Shown here: piece after piece, positions 15,231-23,296 of the stretch
How the letters are laid out: the number at the start of each line of letters is the position of its first letter
Numbering within the stretch: the stretch's first letter is position 1
Assembly (NCBI GenBank): GCA_011049175.1
Contig: DSCJ01000028.1
Location: forward strand, 1 to 45,931
Reading direction: 5' to 3'
From: Bacteroidota bacterium
GTDB taxonomy: Bacteria > Bacteroidota > Bacteroidia > Bacteroidales > VadinHA17
DNA: 45,931 nt
Notes under the pieces: model-generated
What the model was told of the DNA's origin: nothing
What the model saw: the letters and a program-made list of their open reading frames with translations, nothing else
Database searches by the model: none
Program-made: the position numbers and the translations under genes

Positions 15231-16117
15231 TTCTCTTCCTGGGGTTGAAGAACGGAAACCAGGGTATTCCTGATCTTTTCCATATTGTCGTCCCAATCGG
15301 GATCGAGGGGATTCAGGGAAATCACTTTCCCTCCAATTTCGGCAGCCAGGGTACGGGCATTCTCCTGGTCGAACTCTTCCTGTATGAATATAACCCGGAT
15401 ATTCTCCCTGCGGGCCAGCTCCACCAGATTCCTCATCCCGTGAACGGAGGGTTCTTTCCCTTCTTCCTCCATGGCATATTGTTGCAGGCCATAGTCACGC
15501 GCCAGATAGGTCAGAGCGGGATGAAAAATGATAAATTTACGTGAAGCTAGGTCCCTGAAAGAATCTTCCATCAGCCTATCGACAGAATCGACACGGGCCA
15601 TTAGCCGGGCATAATGAATTTCCATCCACTCTTCCATTTCCGGGTACACTTCCTTCAGGTAGCTGTAAAGCGCCGGAAGGAAGAGACGCACGGTTTTCGG
15701 CGACATCCAGATATGAGGATCCGCCCCATGGTGACCTCCGGTAATCAGATCCACGTGATCGGTCAAACGGATCATTTCCAGTCCGGGATAATTCTCCCTG
15801 ATCTTTCCTTCCCATGCCTTCTCAAATCCCAGATGCCCGTTCATTACATACAGACCTGATGCATCCAGTTGCTGCATCTGCCTGGAAGTGGGTTCGTAAC
15901 TGGCCGGACTTGCACCGGCAGGAATCATCACATTTACCTGAACCTTCCCCCCGGTAATGGATTCAATGAAATATTTCTGAGGTAACACACTGACGGTGAC
16001 CACCGGTTCCGGACGATCCTCACCGCGGGTTGCGTTTCTACAGCCGGAATGGCTAAGAATGGCCGGAAGAATAGCAACCGGCAGAAAAAAGAAAAGAATG
16101 CCTTTCTTTCTTTTCAT
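15227..16117 (-). CDS. Metal-binding lipoprotein of the zinc/manganese ABC importer (ZnuA/TroA family)
   Basis: A 296-residue solute-binding protein, probably lipid-anchored at Cys26 after a hydrophobic signal (lipobox-like SHSGC). Family features are clear: GASPASYEPTSRQMQQL, GADPHIWMSP, FHPALTYLARDYG and the EEFDQ segment. Likely ligands are H135, H199 and an acidic residue near E247-D250. The family usually has a His in G-x-x-P-H-x-Y-E-P; here that position is Ala72, so the first ligand may instead be H95 (NGHLGFEKAW). A short H-x-H-H-like cluster (H129, H130) precedes H135, a reduced version of the His-rich loop of ZnuA. First gene of the operon, with an exact -7 element at 16140-16147. 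Confidence 0.92.
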   Translation of the reverse strand: MKRKKGILFFFLPVAILPAILSHSGCRNATRGEDRPEPVVTVSVLPQKYFIESITGGKVQVNVMIPAGASPASYEPTSRQMQQLDASGLYVMNGHLGFEKAWEGKIRENYPGLEMIRLTDHVDLITGGHHGADPHIWMSPKTVRLFLPALYSYLKEVYPEMEEWMEIHYARLMARVDSVDRLMEDSFRDLASRKFIIFHPALTYLARDYGLQQYAMEEEGKEPSVHGMRNLVELARRENIRVIFIQEEFDQENARTLAAEIGGKVISLNPLDPDWDDNMEKIRNTLVSVLQPQEEK

Positions 16118-16139
16118 TATTTAGAATGTTTACAAATTA

Positions 16140-16147
16140 CAAAAATA
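16140..16147 (-). promoter_or_regulatory. -7 promoter element of the metal importer operon
   Basis: Minus-strand TATTTTTG matches TAnnTTTG exactly, about 22 nt before the start codon of the binding-protein gene. I could not recognise a Fur/Zur-type operator next to it. Confidence 0.5.
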
Positions 16148-16257
16148 TCAGTTTTTTTTTAATGGGGAAAGATTTTCTTGTACAGGTCCAAAATCTACGT
16201 AAAAAAGGCCATGCCTGCTGGTACATGCTTTTATCGCGGGAAAACATTAAGGTTATA

Positions 16258-19200
16258 TTACCATCCCGGCGTAAAGTTCAGTCCGAAACTTCCTTTCAGC
16301 GGCTGCACCTGGAGAGGGAAGGCATAAAATGGCTCGAGTATCATGTATCCCAGCAAATTTACCCGCAGCGACAGGCCGGCGGTAAATACCGGTATGCGCT
16401 GGGAGGGATTGTCGGGCAACCACTGGAGAACCGGTGCGTCACCGGCATTCCATGCCAGCCCTCCATCCATGAACAGGGACAATTCAGTGGGCAGGTATTT
16501 GAATTTGATCAGAGCAAATCGTTCGGGTCCGGTAAAGGGAATCCTGAATTCCACATTGGCTACGGCAATTTTATTCCCGGTAAGCTGATTGATATTCAGG
16601 TTGGAAGCAGATGCGGCATAGCTGCGGTTGAAAGCATCCGAATCAAGTCCCCTCACCAGCCATGGATATCCTATATACATGGGATACATCAGGTCCTGGC
16701 CGCCGGTCATCTGGTACCGGCCATAATGATATCCTCTGAAAGCAATGGTTAGCGGACGGAGATGAAAATATTTTCTGTAATCGACCAGGCCGGTAAACAT
16801 GTCCACCTCCCCGTAGTATTTTTCAAGCGAAAGCCTCATCCGGTGGCCGCGCACGGGGGAAGTGGTACCGAATACCGAATTATCTTCCACATAGGCCACA
16901 TCGCTTTTGAACAGGGTGAAACCTTCCGGCGCATCGAGCTTTTCTCTGTTCACCCCTATGGGATATCCGTAATAATCATAATAATAATTGAAACGATCGA
17001 TCCGGTAATAATACCAGGAAAAAGAGGCGCCAATCTCGAAACGCCGCGTTTGCGAAAGAGGCAGGTATCCGAACAGGGCCAGCTGATCCTCGAAGGTGCG
17101 GTAGTAATCGTACCGGTAATTGAGCACATTGACCCAGGTGGTATCTTCCGTCTCCCGGGATGTGATTGACAGGGAGTCTTCAACCATGCTGACATATCCG
17201 CTGAGGTATGGAATATGCGATACCACACCTCCCCAGTTAAACCGGTGTTTTTGATTGAGATAGGCCACCTGTGCCCCGAAATCATAGATTTCTCCGTTCA
17301 TAGCCAGGTTGGCAACCAGCTGATTATCCCCCACCATATCGCTGAACATCATGATGATACTCCCCGACATACCCGTTCCGTAACGGCTGGTAGCCATGCC
17401 CACCCCGCCATAATTGGAAATATAATCAAGCCTGAATTTCGGTTTGTATTCTTTTGCTGTAAAATGTTGGATCAGGGTGTCGGGAAGCGGGGTGCGGTAT
17501 CTGAACCCGGCATCTACCAGATCGATTCCTGCCCTCCGGAAAGGCGGAAGGGTGGCAGCCTGAAAATTGACCGAATCGGGAGCAACCTTTACCGGCATGA
17601 AGTCATCCACTCCGGCGGAATATATCTGGTATCCGTTGTTCCAGTAATAGGAATAGGTTAGTTTTTCCTTGTCAGTGGCGATGGAAATAGCCGGTGAAAA
17701 CTGGGTAAAACCGCTGATACCGGTCATAAAGGAAGTCATACGATATAGTTCACCCGTTTCCGGATAATATCTGAAAAGATTTCTGAATCCGTCGGAATTG
17801 GAAAGAAAGAAAATGGACCTGCCGTCGGGAGCAAACACCGGATTCAGGTTGTCGGCGCCGGGGAACACATCCAGCACCCTGATCCGGCCGGTGGCAACAT
17901 TCAGAACGGCCAGGTTATACCTGTCAAGGGTGGGGCGGGTTTCTTCGGGATCGGCCGGCCTGTCGGTAGCATACACCAGGTATTTTCCGTCGGGTGACCA
18001 GCTGGGCTGCAACTCGGAATACACATCGAAGGTAAGGCGTTCCACGGCTCCAGTTTCGGGATAATAGGCATACAGATCATGCCTGCCTTCCACCAGACCC
18101 GACAGAACGATCTTTTCGCCATCAGGCGACCAGGCCAGGTAAGTAAAGGCAGGAACACCGGGGATGGCTTCTTCCAGTAATACCTTCCCGTTCCGCACAT
18201 CCACCACCACCAGCTGGTTCACTCCTTTTGAGAACACCGTAAAAGCCAGTTTCCGGTTATCGGGCGACCAGGTACCGGCCGACTCCATGAAATTGAGGTC
18301 GTCAATTTCGTGGTTGCTGATCCGGGTAGTGAGTTTCCGGATGATCTTTTTCTCATCTGCATCGGCAAGAAACAGGTCGAACGATACCACATCACGGTCG
18401 GAAAAAAAGGCAATGTACTTTCCGTTGGGACTAATGGAAGGTGCCACATTCCGTTTTCCCGCATTGTCGGTATCGAACAGTTTGTCTCCGCTCATCCGGT
18501 CAAGGGAGTCGGTCAGGAACCTGGAATAATGGGCTATATAAGCGTTCTTCCAGAGGGCGGAAAAAGTTTCGGCGGAGATGCCCAGGATGGAGTCAATGGC
18601 GGCTTCATACCCCACCTTTGCGGTGAGGTTGAACAGGGGCCGGATGCGGTCATCACCCCACACCTTCCCAACGAAAGCCCAGAAAGCCTGTCCGTACCGG
18701 TATGGGAAATATTTATTCATATTGGCCAGGTCTTTCAGGGAAGGAAAATCATCCTGCAGCAGGGCATCCCTCATCCACATAGCCGTGTGAGCATCCACAC
18801 TTCCGATGGACATATATTCCGCCATCCCTTCCACCATCCACAGCGGAAGGTTTCTGAGATTGTTCAGAGAGGTGGTATCGTCGTTTATAATAATATCGTA
18901 TTGAAAAGCATGTACCATTTCATGCCCCAGCACATGGTCGGTTTGACCCGCAGAGTGAGCCAGGGGCATTACCACCCTGTTCTTGAAGGCTTCGGTCACT
19001 CCGCCCGTACCCACACCGATCTGTCCGCTGATAGTTGTTGTTTGCTGGAAATCAGCATGATACTTGTATAGTATCAATGGATTGCGTTTCTCAAAAGTAT
19101 CGTAGAGTATGCGACTGTGCCGCCGGTACCAATCCTCGGCTGCCAGAGCCCAGTAATTCAGCACGGAATCGTCGTCAAAATAATGGTATATTTCAAAATG

Positions 19201-19359
19201 GGGGGTTTGGTAAACCTTGTATTCAAATTTTTTGTAACCCGGTTTGTTCTTTCCAAAATACTGAGCCTGTGCAGAAGGGATGAAAAAAAAGAAAACACAC
19301 AGGGCAGATATGGCAAAAAACAGCTTCTTCCCAAACATCATTCCTTTGGTCTTCATCAT
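16258..19359 (-). CDS. Exported peptidase-MA-like / beta-propeller / BamA-like barrel protein
   Basis: A 1033-residue envelope protein. A signal peptide covers residues ~1-32 (AQA-QY). Residues ~35-290 look like a peptidase-MA-type gluzincin: HEMVH at 146-150 and WMVEGMAEY with E177 give a complete HExxH...E zinc site. Residues ~305-590 contain at least five TolB/PD40-type repeats (SPNGKYIAFFS, SPDNRKLAFT, SPDGEKIVLSG, SPDGKYLVYA, APDGRSIFFLS), expected to fold as a beta-propeller. The last ~350 residues resemble a BamA/surface-antigen barrel, which would sit in the outer membrane. A substrate is unknown. A paralogue of similar layout lies at 23297-26581, but without the catalytic residues. 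Confidence 0.8.
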   Translation of the reverse strand: MMKTKGMMFGKKLFFAISALCVFFFFIPSAQAQYFGKNKPGYKKFEYKVYQTPHFEIYHYFDDDSVLNYWALAAEDWYRRHSRILYDTFEKRNPLILYKYHADFQQTTTISGQIGVGTGGVTEAFKNRVVMPLAHSAGQTDHVLGHEMVHAFQYDIIINDDTTSLNNLRNLPLWMVEGMAEYMSIGSVDAHTAMWMRDALLQDDFPSLKDLANMNKYFPYRYGQAFWAFVGKVWGDDRIRPLFNLTAKVGYEAAIDSILGISAETFSALWKNAYIAHYSRFLTDSLDRMSGDKLFDTDNAGKRNVAPSISPNGKYIAFFSDRDVVSFDLFLADADEKKIIRKLTTRISNHEIDDLNFMESAGTWSPDNRKLAFTVFSKGVNQLVVVDVRNGKVLLEEAIPGVPAFTYLAWSPDGEKIVLSGLVEGRHDLYAYYPETGAVERLTFDVYSELQPSWSPDGKYLVYATDRPADPEETRPTLDRYNLAVLNVATGRIRVLDVFPGADNLNPVFAPDGRSIFFLSNSDGFRNLFRYYPETGELYRMTSFMTGISGFTQFSPAISIATDKEKLTYSYYWNNGYQIYSAGVDDFMPVKVAPDSVNFQAATLPPFRRAGIDLVDAGFRYRTPLPDTLIQHFTAKEYKPKFRLDYISNYGGVGMATSRYGTGMSGSIIMMFSDMVGDNQLVANLAMNGEIYDFGAQVAYLNQKHRFNWGGVVSHIPYLSGYVSMVEDSLSITSRETEDTTWVNVLNYRYDYYRTFEDQLALFGYLPLSQTRRFEIGASFSWYYYRIDRFNYYYDYYGYPIGVNREKLDAPEGFTLFKSDVAYVEDNSVFGTTSPVRGHRMRLSLEKYYGEVDMFTGLVDYRKYFHLRPLTIAFRGYHYGRYQMTGGQDLMYPMYIGYPWLVRGLDSDAFNRSYAASASNLNINQLTGNKIAVANVEFRIPFTGPERFALIKFKYLPTELSLFMDGGLAWNAGDAPVLQWLPDNPSQRIPVFTAGLSLRVNLLGYMILEPFYAFPLQVQPLKGSFGLNFTPGW

Positions 19360-19638
19360 ACTACCGATTCGGTTTTTTCCCGTTCAGCGGGTAACAGCAA
19401 AAAATTTGCAAACAAGATACATGCCAAACAAAACGGTATTTTCTAATAAAGTATCAATTTCTGGCACAATATACAAATCCCTTCCGGAACAGGCATGAAC
19501 AAACGATTCGGGAAAGGCAGTGGAAAGGGAGTCTGCGCCATCGTACCCACCCGTAAACAACTCAAACGGCAACACACCTGTCCGGAGACCCGGGCAAATA
19601 GCCCTTCTGGCAGGATGAAGAGGCAACAAGCCGGCGAT

Positions 19639-20739
19639 TCAATCCAGTATTTCGGCCACTTTTTGCCTCAGTGCCTCACCCCGGAGGTTTTTGGCAATGA
19701 TGATCCCGTCTCCATCGAGAAGCACACTGTGCGGAATGGCCATAACCCCGTACAACCGGGCGGCGGCATTGTCCCAGTACTGAAGATCGGACATGTGGTA
19801 CCAGTTCAGCTTATCGTCGCGTATGGCCTGTTTCCAGCGTTCGGCATCCCCGGGGCGGTCGAGGCTCACGCCAAGAATTTCCAGTCCTTTGTCGTGATAG
19901 TCATCATATACGGCCACAATGTTGGGATTTTCCTGTCGGCAGGGTCCGCACCACGATGCCCAGAAATCGATCAGTAACAGCTCCGACCGGCCGATGATGG
20001 ATGAAAGCGAAAGCGGGTTCCCGGAAGTATCGGGCTGAGTAAAATCGGGTGCAGGTTGTCCAATATCCACCTTTTTCAGTGTTTCGATCCGGTTCCGGAA
20101 AAACCGGGTGTACGGGGAGGCTTCCAGCGCAGGGTCAAAGGTCGACACCAGTGAATCAAGTTCTTCCCATCCCATGGAATAAATATTGTTTGACCTTACC
20201 AGATAAGGGGTGATCACCGACGATTTGTTATGATCAATATAATCGCTGAAGGTTTGCTGCCTTTTCACGGAAAGGTCGTTATACTGTGAGGTCAGCTCCC
20301 TGAGCATATCGGAGTCACCTGCCTCGGAAGCGGTGCGGTATCTTTCCATCAGGTCTTCCAGTTCGGCATCGATCTCTCCGAAAAGATTTTTGAGCTGGTC
20401 ATTGGGGTCGGAACCTTTCACGATACTCAATTCAGGATGTGAGGTATTGACAATGATCTGAATGCTGTCGTTATCCATAAAAAATCCCACCGGCGTTCTC
20501 ATTCCGAGCAGATCCAGATAGGCATAGGAAGGAAAATCAACAGAACCTTCCATCACAAATTTTCCTTCTTCGATCGCAGCCGAATCAATATATACATACT
20601 CCTCACCCTGGAATACCCTGAGCCTGGCCATTCCCTGTTCAAGGCCCACGGTTTCTCCTGTAATAACGTAACCTTCCGGCCGGGAGGAGCAGGAAGCTGC
20701 CAGTATGATCAATAGCAAAATAGCGAATCTTCTGGTCAT
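19639..20739 (-). CDS. TlpA-like thioredoxin-domain lipoprotein
   Basis: A 366-residue lipoprotein (lipobox LAASC, Cys17) of the common Bacteroidota layout: an N-terminal DUF4369-like beta domain (~20-110), a helical middle (~112-225) and a C-terminal TlpA/AhpC-TSA domain with WCGPC (active-site cysteines 264 and 267) and a cis-Pro region near AIPHSVLL. Such proteins reduce disulfides in the periplasm, for example during cytochrome c or cysteine-rich protein maturation. Its own -7 element lies at 20775-20782. It sits between the paralogous envelope proteins, but no direct functional link can be shown. Confidence 0.88.
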   Translation of the reverse strand: MTRRFAILLLIILAASCSSRPEGYVITGETVGLEQGMARLRVFQGEEYVYIDSAAIEEGKFVMEGSVDFPSYAYLDLLGMRTPVGFFMDNDSIQIIVNTSHPELSIVKGSDPNDQLKNLFGEIDAELEDLMERYRTASEAGDSDMLRELTSQYNDLSVKRQQTFSDYIDHNKSSVITPYLVRSNNIYSMGWEELDSLVSTFDPALEASPYTRFFRNRIETLKKVDIGQPAPDFTQPDTSGNPLSLSSIIGRSELLLIDFWASWCGPCRQENPNIVAVYDDYHDKGLEILGVSLDRPGDAERWKQAIRDDKLNWYHMSDLQYWDNAAARLYGVMAIPHSVLLDGDGIIIAKNLRGEALRQKVAEILD

Positions 20740-20774
20740 TTTCGTATGTTTTTTATGTTCAGTGAGTAAACTTA

Positions 20775-20782
20775 CAAAATTA
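20775..20782 (-). promoter_or_regulatory. -7 promoter element of the TlpA-like gene
   Basis: Minus-strand TAATTTTG is an exact TAnnTTTG match, 35 nt upstream of the ATG. Confidence 0.5.
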
Positions 20783-20807
20783 TTTTTGCTCTGTAACCGG
20801 GTTGGTT

Positions 20808-21926
20808 TTATTTCTTTTTTTCCAGCTGTTCATAAAGTTCCATCAGGATACGTGCAGCCTGAAACGAAGTGATCTGCTTTGAGCGCACCTGTCTTTCGAG
20901 TTCCTCCATCTTTTCCCTGATTACCGGATGATGATAGAACCGGTTGTTCAACTGTTCCCTGATAAATTCGTGCATCCAGTACCTGGCCTGTTCGGTACGC
21001 CGGAAATCGAAGTAACCGTTTTCCCGGGTCAGGCTTACATATTCATTCACCTGATCCCATATCTGCATCACCGTATCGGGTTTGAATGCCGAACAGGTTA
21101 CAACCCGGGGTAACCATCCTGAAGGGGGAACAGGAAAAAGATGGAGGGCATTTTCGTATTCCCTGCGGGCTATTTCCGCCCTGTCACGGTTGTTTCCATC
21201 GGCTTTGGTAATGGCGATCATATCGGCCATTTCCATGATCCCTCTCTTGATACCCTGCAGTTCATCACCGGCTCCGGCCAGCATAAGCAGAAGGAAAAAA
21301 TCCACCATGGAATGCACCATGGTTTCCGACTGGCCCACCCCCACCGTTTCAATGAAAATGGTATCGAAACCCGCTGCTTCACATAAAATGATGGTTTCGC
21401 GGGTTTTCCTGGCCACTCCTCCCAGGGAGCCTGCCGAAGGAGAAGGCCGGATAAACGATCGGGGATGCACCGACAATTGCTCCATGCGGGTTTTATCACC
21501 CAGGATGCTTCCTCCCGAACGTTCGCTGCTGGGATCGATAGCCAGAACGGCCAGCCGGTGATCCTGTTCCAGGATTCCAAGGCCAAGGGTTTCGATAAAG
21601 GTGCTTTTACCCACTCCGGGGATCCCGGTAATGCCTGTTCTGATGGAATGGCCCGAATGAGGAAGGCATAATTCCACCAGCCTCGCAGCAAACTCCTGAT
21701 GCACCGGCAGGGAACTTTCCACCAGGGTAATGGCCTGGCTGAGGATCATGGTATTCCCCTGACGAATGCCTTCAAAATATTCTTCGGGACTACGTGTTTT
21801 TTTTCTGAACTTCCGGTATTTTTTTACGGCCTCATCATTGATTCCGGAAGGCTGGTCAGCACCCTTTTGTACCCTGATGGCACTTTCCTTTTCCCTTCTT
21901 TTTTCCTTTCCCTGATCCTTTTCCAT
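20808..21926 (-). CDS. meaB: Methylmalonyl-CoA mutase-associated GTPase MeaB
   Basis: G3E-family GTPase that gates cobalamin delivery to, and protects, methylmalonyl-CoA mutase. The 372-residue sequence has Walker A GIPGVGKS at 101-108, the AIDPSSERSGGSILGDKTRM switch region, an ETVGVGQSE motif and the ITKADG base-specificity segment, followed by the helical C-terminal dimerisation arm. The N-terminal ~50 residues are very basic and weakly conserved. The mutase genes are not in the window, so it is unlinked here. Presence implies a succinyl-CoA/propionate route with adenosylcobalamin, common in Bacteroidota. Confidence 0.94.
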   Translation of the reverse strand: MEKDQGKEKRREKESAIRVQKGADQPSGINDEAVKKYRKFRKKTRSPEEYFEGIRQGNTMILSQAITLVESSLPVHQEFAARLVELCLPHSGHSIRTGITGIPGVGKSTFIETLGLGILEQDHRLAVLAIDPSSERSGGSILGDKTRMEQLSVHPRSFIRPSPSAGSLGGVARKTRETIILCEAAGFDTIFIETVGVGQSETMVHSMVDFFLLLMLAGAGDELQGIKRGIMEMADMIAITKADGNNRDRAEIARREYENALHLFPVPPSGWLPRVVTCSAFKPDTVMQIWDQVNEYVSLTRENGYFDFRRTEQARYWMHEFIREQLNNRFYHHPVIREKMEELERQVRSKQITSFQAARILMELYEQLEKKK

Positions 21927-22017
21927 TCTGCCCTGTTAAATACATTGCTTCTTTTTCCCGGGGAAAATTTGCACCGGTTGCAACTTAAGAATGGCCGGGA
22001 TCAACCTTCCCTGCTGT

Positions 22018-23115
22018 TTATTTTCCCTCCGGAGGCACCACATTTCCGGTCAGCCTCAGAATTACCTGGGTGTTTTTCGGATCGTTGGTAATGATGGTCA
22101 CCGTTTTGCTCTGACGGCCCACCCGGGTTCCCGAGCTGAAAATGGTTTTGATGTAACTGGTCTGCCCCGGCCTGATCACATTTTCTTTCGGCTTTACAGC
22201 CGTGCAACCGCAGCTGGAACTGACCTTCCGTATTATCAGATCGGATTTGCCCGAGTTGGTAAATTCAAAATCATGCTCCACCTGGGTATTCTGCTCCATG
22301 TTCCCGAATTCGTAGGTGGTCTCTTTGAACTGAATGGAAGGGGCATTGGCCAGTTCCTCGGGGGTCATGTTCGAAAAATCGTCTTCAATGGTGGCTGAAA
22401 TGGTCAACGTATAACTGAAGTCCCCCTGCCCGTTCTGCAGCATCCTGATCCGGTCGATCACAAAGCCCCAGTCATTTTTTCTGGCCGCATCATATGTAAT
22501 TTCCATTACCCCTTTTTCTCCGGGATTAATGGTTCCGGGACCCTCGAAAGCAAGATGCGGGGGCACCCCGGTAAAGGAAATTTCCACCGGCTCTTCTGAT
22601 ACATTCACCACCTCGGCCAGCATGGTTTTTTTCTGTCCGTTAAGAATTTTCACAAAAGGAATGTGATTGGATTTCAACCGCACATTTCCCATTTTATAGG
22701 GATAAATATCTTCCAGCGTTTTCTCCCTGGGAATCACTTCCCCCTGCACTCTCAATACAGCATTGGGTTGCACGCCATTTGTCATCACGGTAATAGTTTT
22801 GGCAAACTGTCCGGGCCGGTTTCTCGGGTCGAATGTCACTTTAACAAAACCTTTCTGTCCTGGGGGAACCGGCTGCCTGGTCCATTCGGGAGTAGTACAT
22901 CCGCATGAAGCCACCACCCGGGTAATCACCAGGGGTGTATTTCCTGAATTGGTAAATTCGAACGAATAATCCACAGCGCCATCAGCCTCCTGGATCTTTC
23001 CAAAATCATGTATCCTTTTGGTAAAAGTGATACTTGCTCCCTGCTGCTGTGAATGGGCCGTTTGATAACCGGCCAGCAGAACAAAACACAGAAGGGTGAC
23101 GAATATCTTTTTCAT
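22018..23115 (-). CDS. Exported protein with two DUF1573 domains
   Basis: A 365-residue secreted or periplasmic protein with a signal peptide of ~22 residues. Residues ~28-140 and ~255-362 are two DUF1573 (ASH/Ig-like) modules, each with the hallmark: F-x-F-T-N-S-G, then [ST]-[SC]-x-C-G-C-[TA] (ASCGCTTP and SSCGCTAV) and a closing I-x-x-N pattern. The middle segment is a more divergent beta domain. DUF1573 proteins are abundant in Bacteroidota and their biochemical role is not established. Divergent from the large envelope protein at 23297, with a strong inverted repeat and promoter element between them. Confidence 0.85.
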   Translation of the reverse strand: MKKIFVTLLCFVLLAGYQTAHSQQQGASITFTKRIHDFGKIQEADGAVDYSFEFTNSGNTPLVITRVVASCGCTTPEWTRQPVPPGQKGFVKVTFDPRNRPGQFAKTITVMTNGVQPNAVLRVQGEVIPREKTLEDIYPYKMGNVRLKSNHIPFVKILNGQKKTMLAEVVNVSEEPVEISFTGVPPHLAFEGPGTINPGEKGVMEITYDAARKNDWGFVIDRIRMLQNGQGDFSYTLTISATIEDDFSNMTPEELANAPSIQFKETTYEFGNMEQNTQVEHDFEFTNSGKSDLIIRKVSSSCGCTAVKPKENVIRPGQTSYIKTIFSSGTRVGRQSKTVTIITNDPKNTQVILRLTGNVVPPEGK

Positions 23116-23147
23116 TTTTTTGAATATTTAAACAGTAAATTTCAAAT

Positions 23148-23183
23148 CTTTATTATTTTTTTAACGTTTCAAAAATAATAAAG
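23148..23183. promoter_or_regulatory. 13-bp perfect inverted repeat in the divergent intergenic region
   Basis: CTTTATTATTTTT (23148-23160) and AAAAATAATAAAG (23171-23183) are perfect complements separated by 10 nt. The right arm overlaps the -7 element of the DUF1573 gene, as an operator would. A purely structural DNA element is the alternative. Confidence 0.5.
23170..23177 (-). promoter_or_regulatory. -7 promoter element of the DUF1573 gene
   Basis: Minus-strand TATTTTTG matches TAnnTTTG exactly, about 55 nt before the ATG, and sits at the inner edge of the 13-bp inverted repeat. Confidence 0.5.
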
Positions 23184-23272
23184 TTATCGGCAGAATACGA
23201 ATTTTTCGAATCCCTGTCCTTTCTGCATCCAATAAAAAACCATAACTCTCGCCCCGGTTTGTGAAATATATT

Positions 23273-23280
23273 TAATTTTG
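23273..23280 (+). promoter_or_regulatory. -7 promoter element of the 1094-residue envelope protein gene
   Basis: TAATTTTG is an exact TAnnTTTG match, 16 nt upstream of the ATG at 23297. Confidence 0.5.
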
Positions 23281-23296
23281 GAGCAAGAACGGTGCC

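Noticed and set aside
19360-19638. Possible small genes between the 1033-residue protein and the TlpA-like gene, including an 82-codon minus frame at 19384-19629
   Set aside because: No start context, promoter element or recognisable sequence; composition resembles non-coding DNA.
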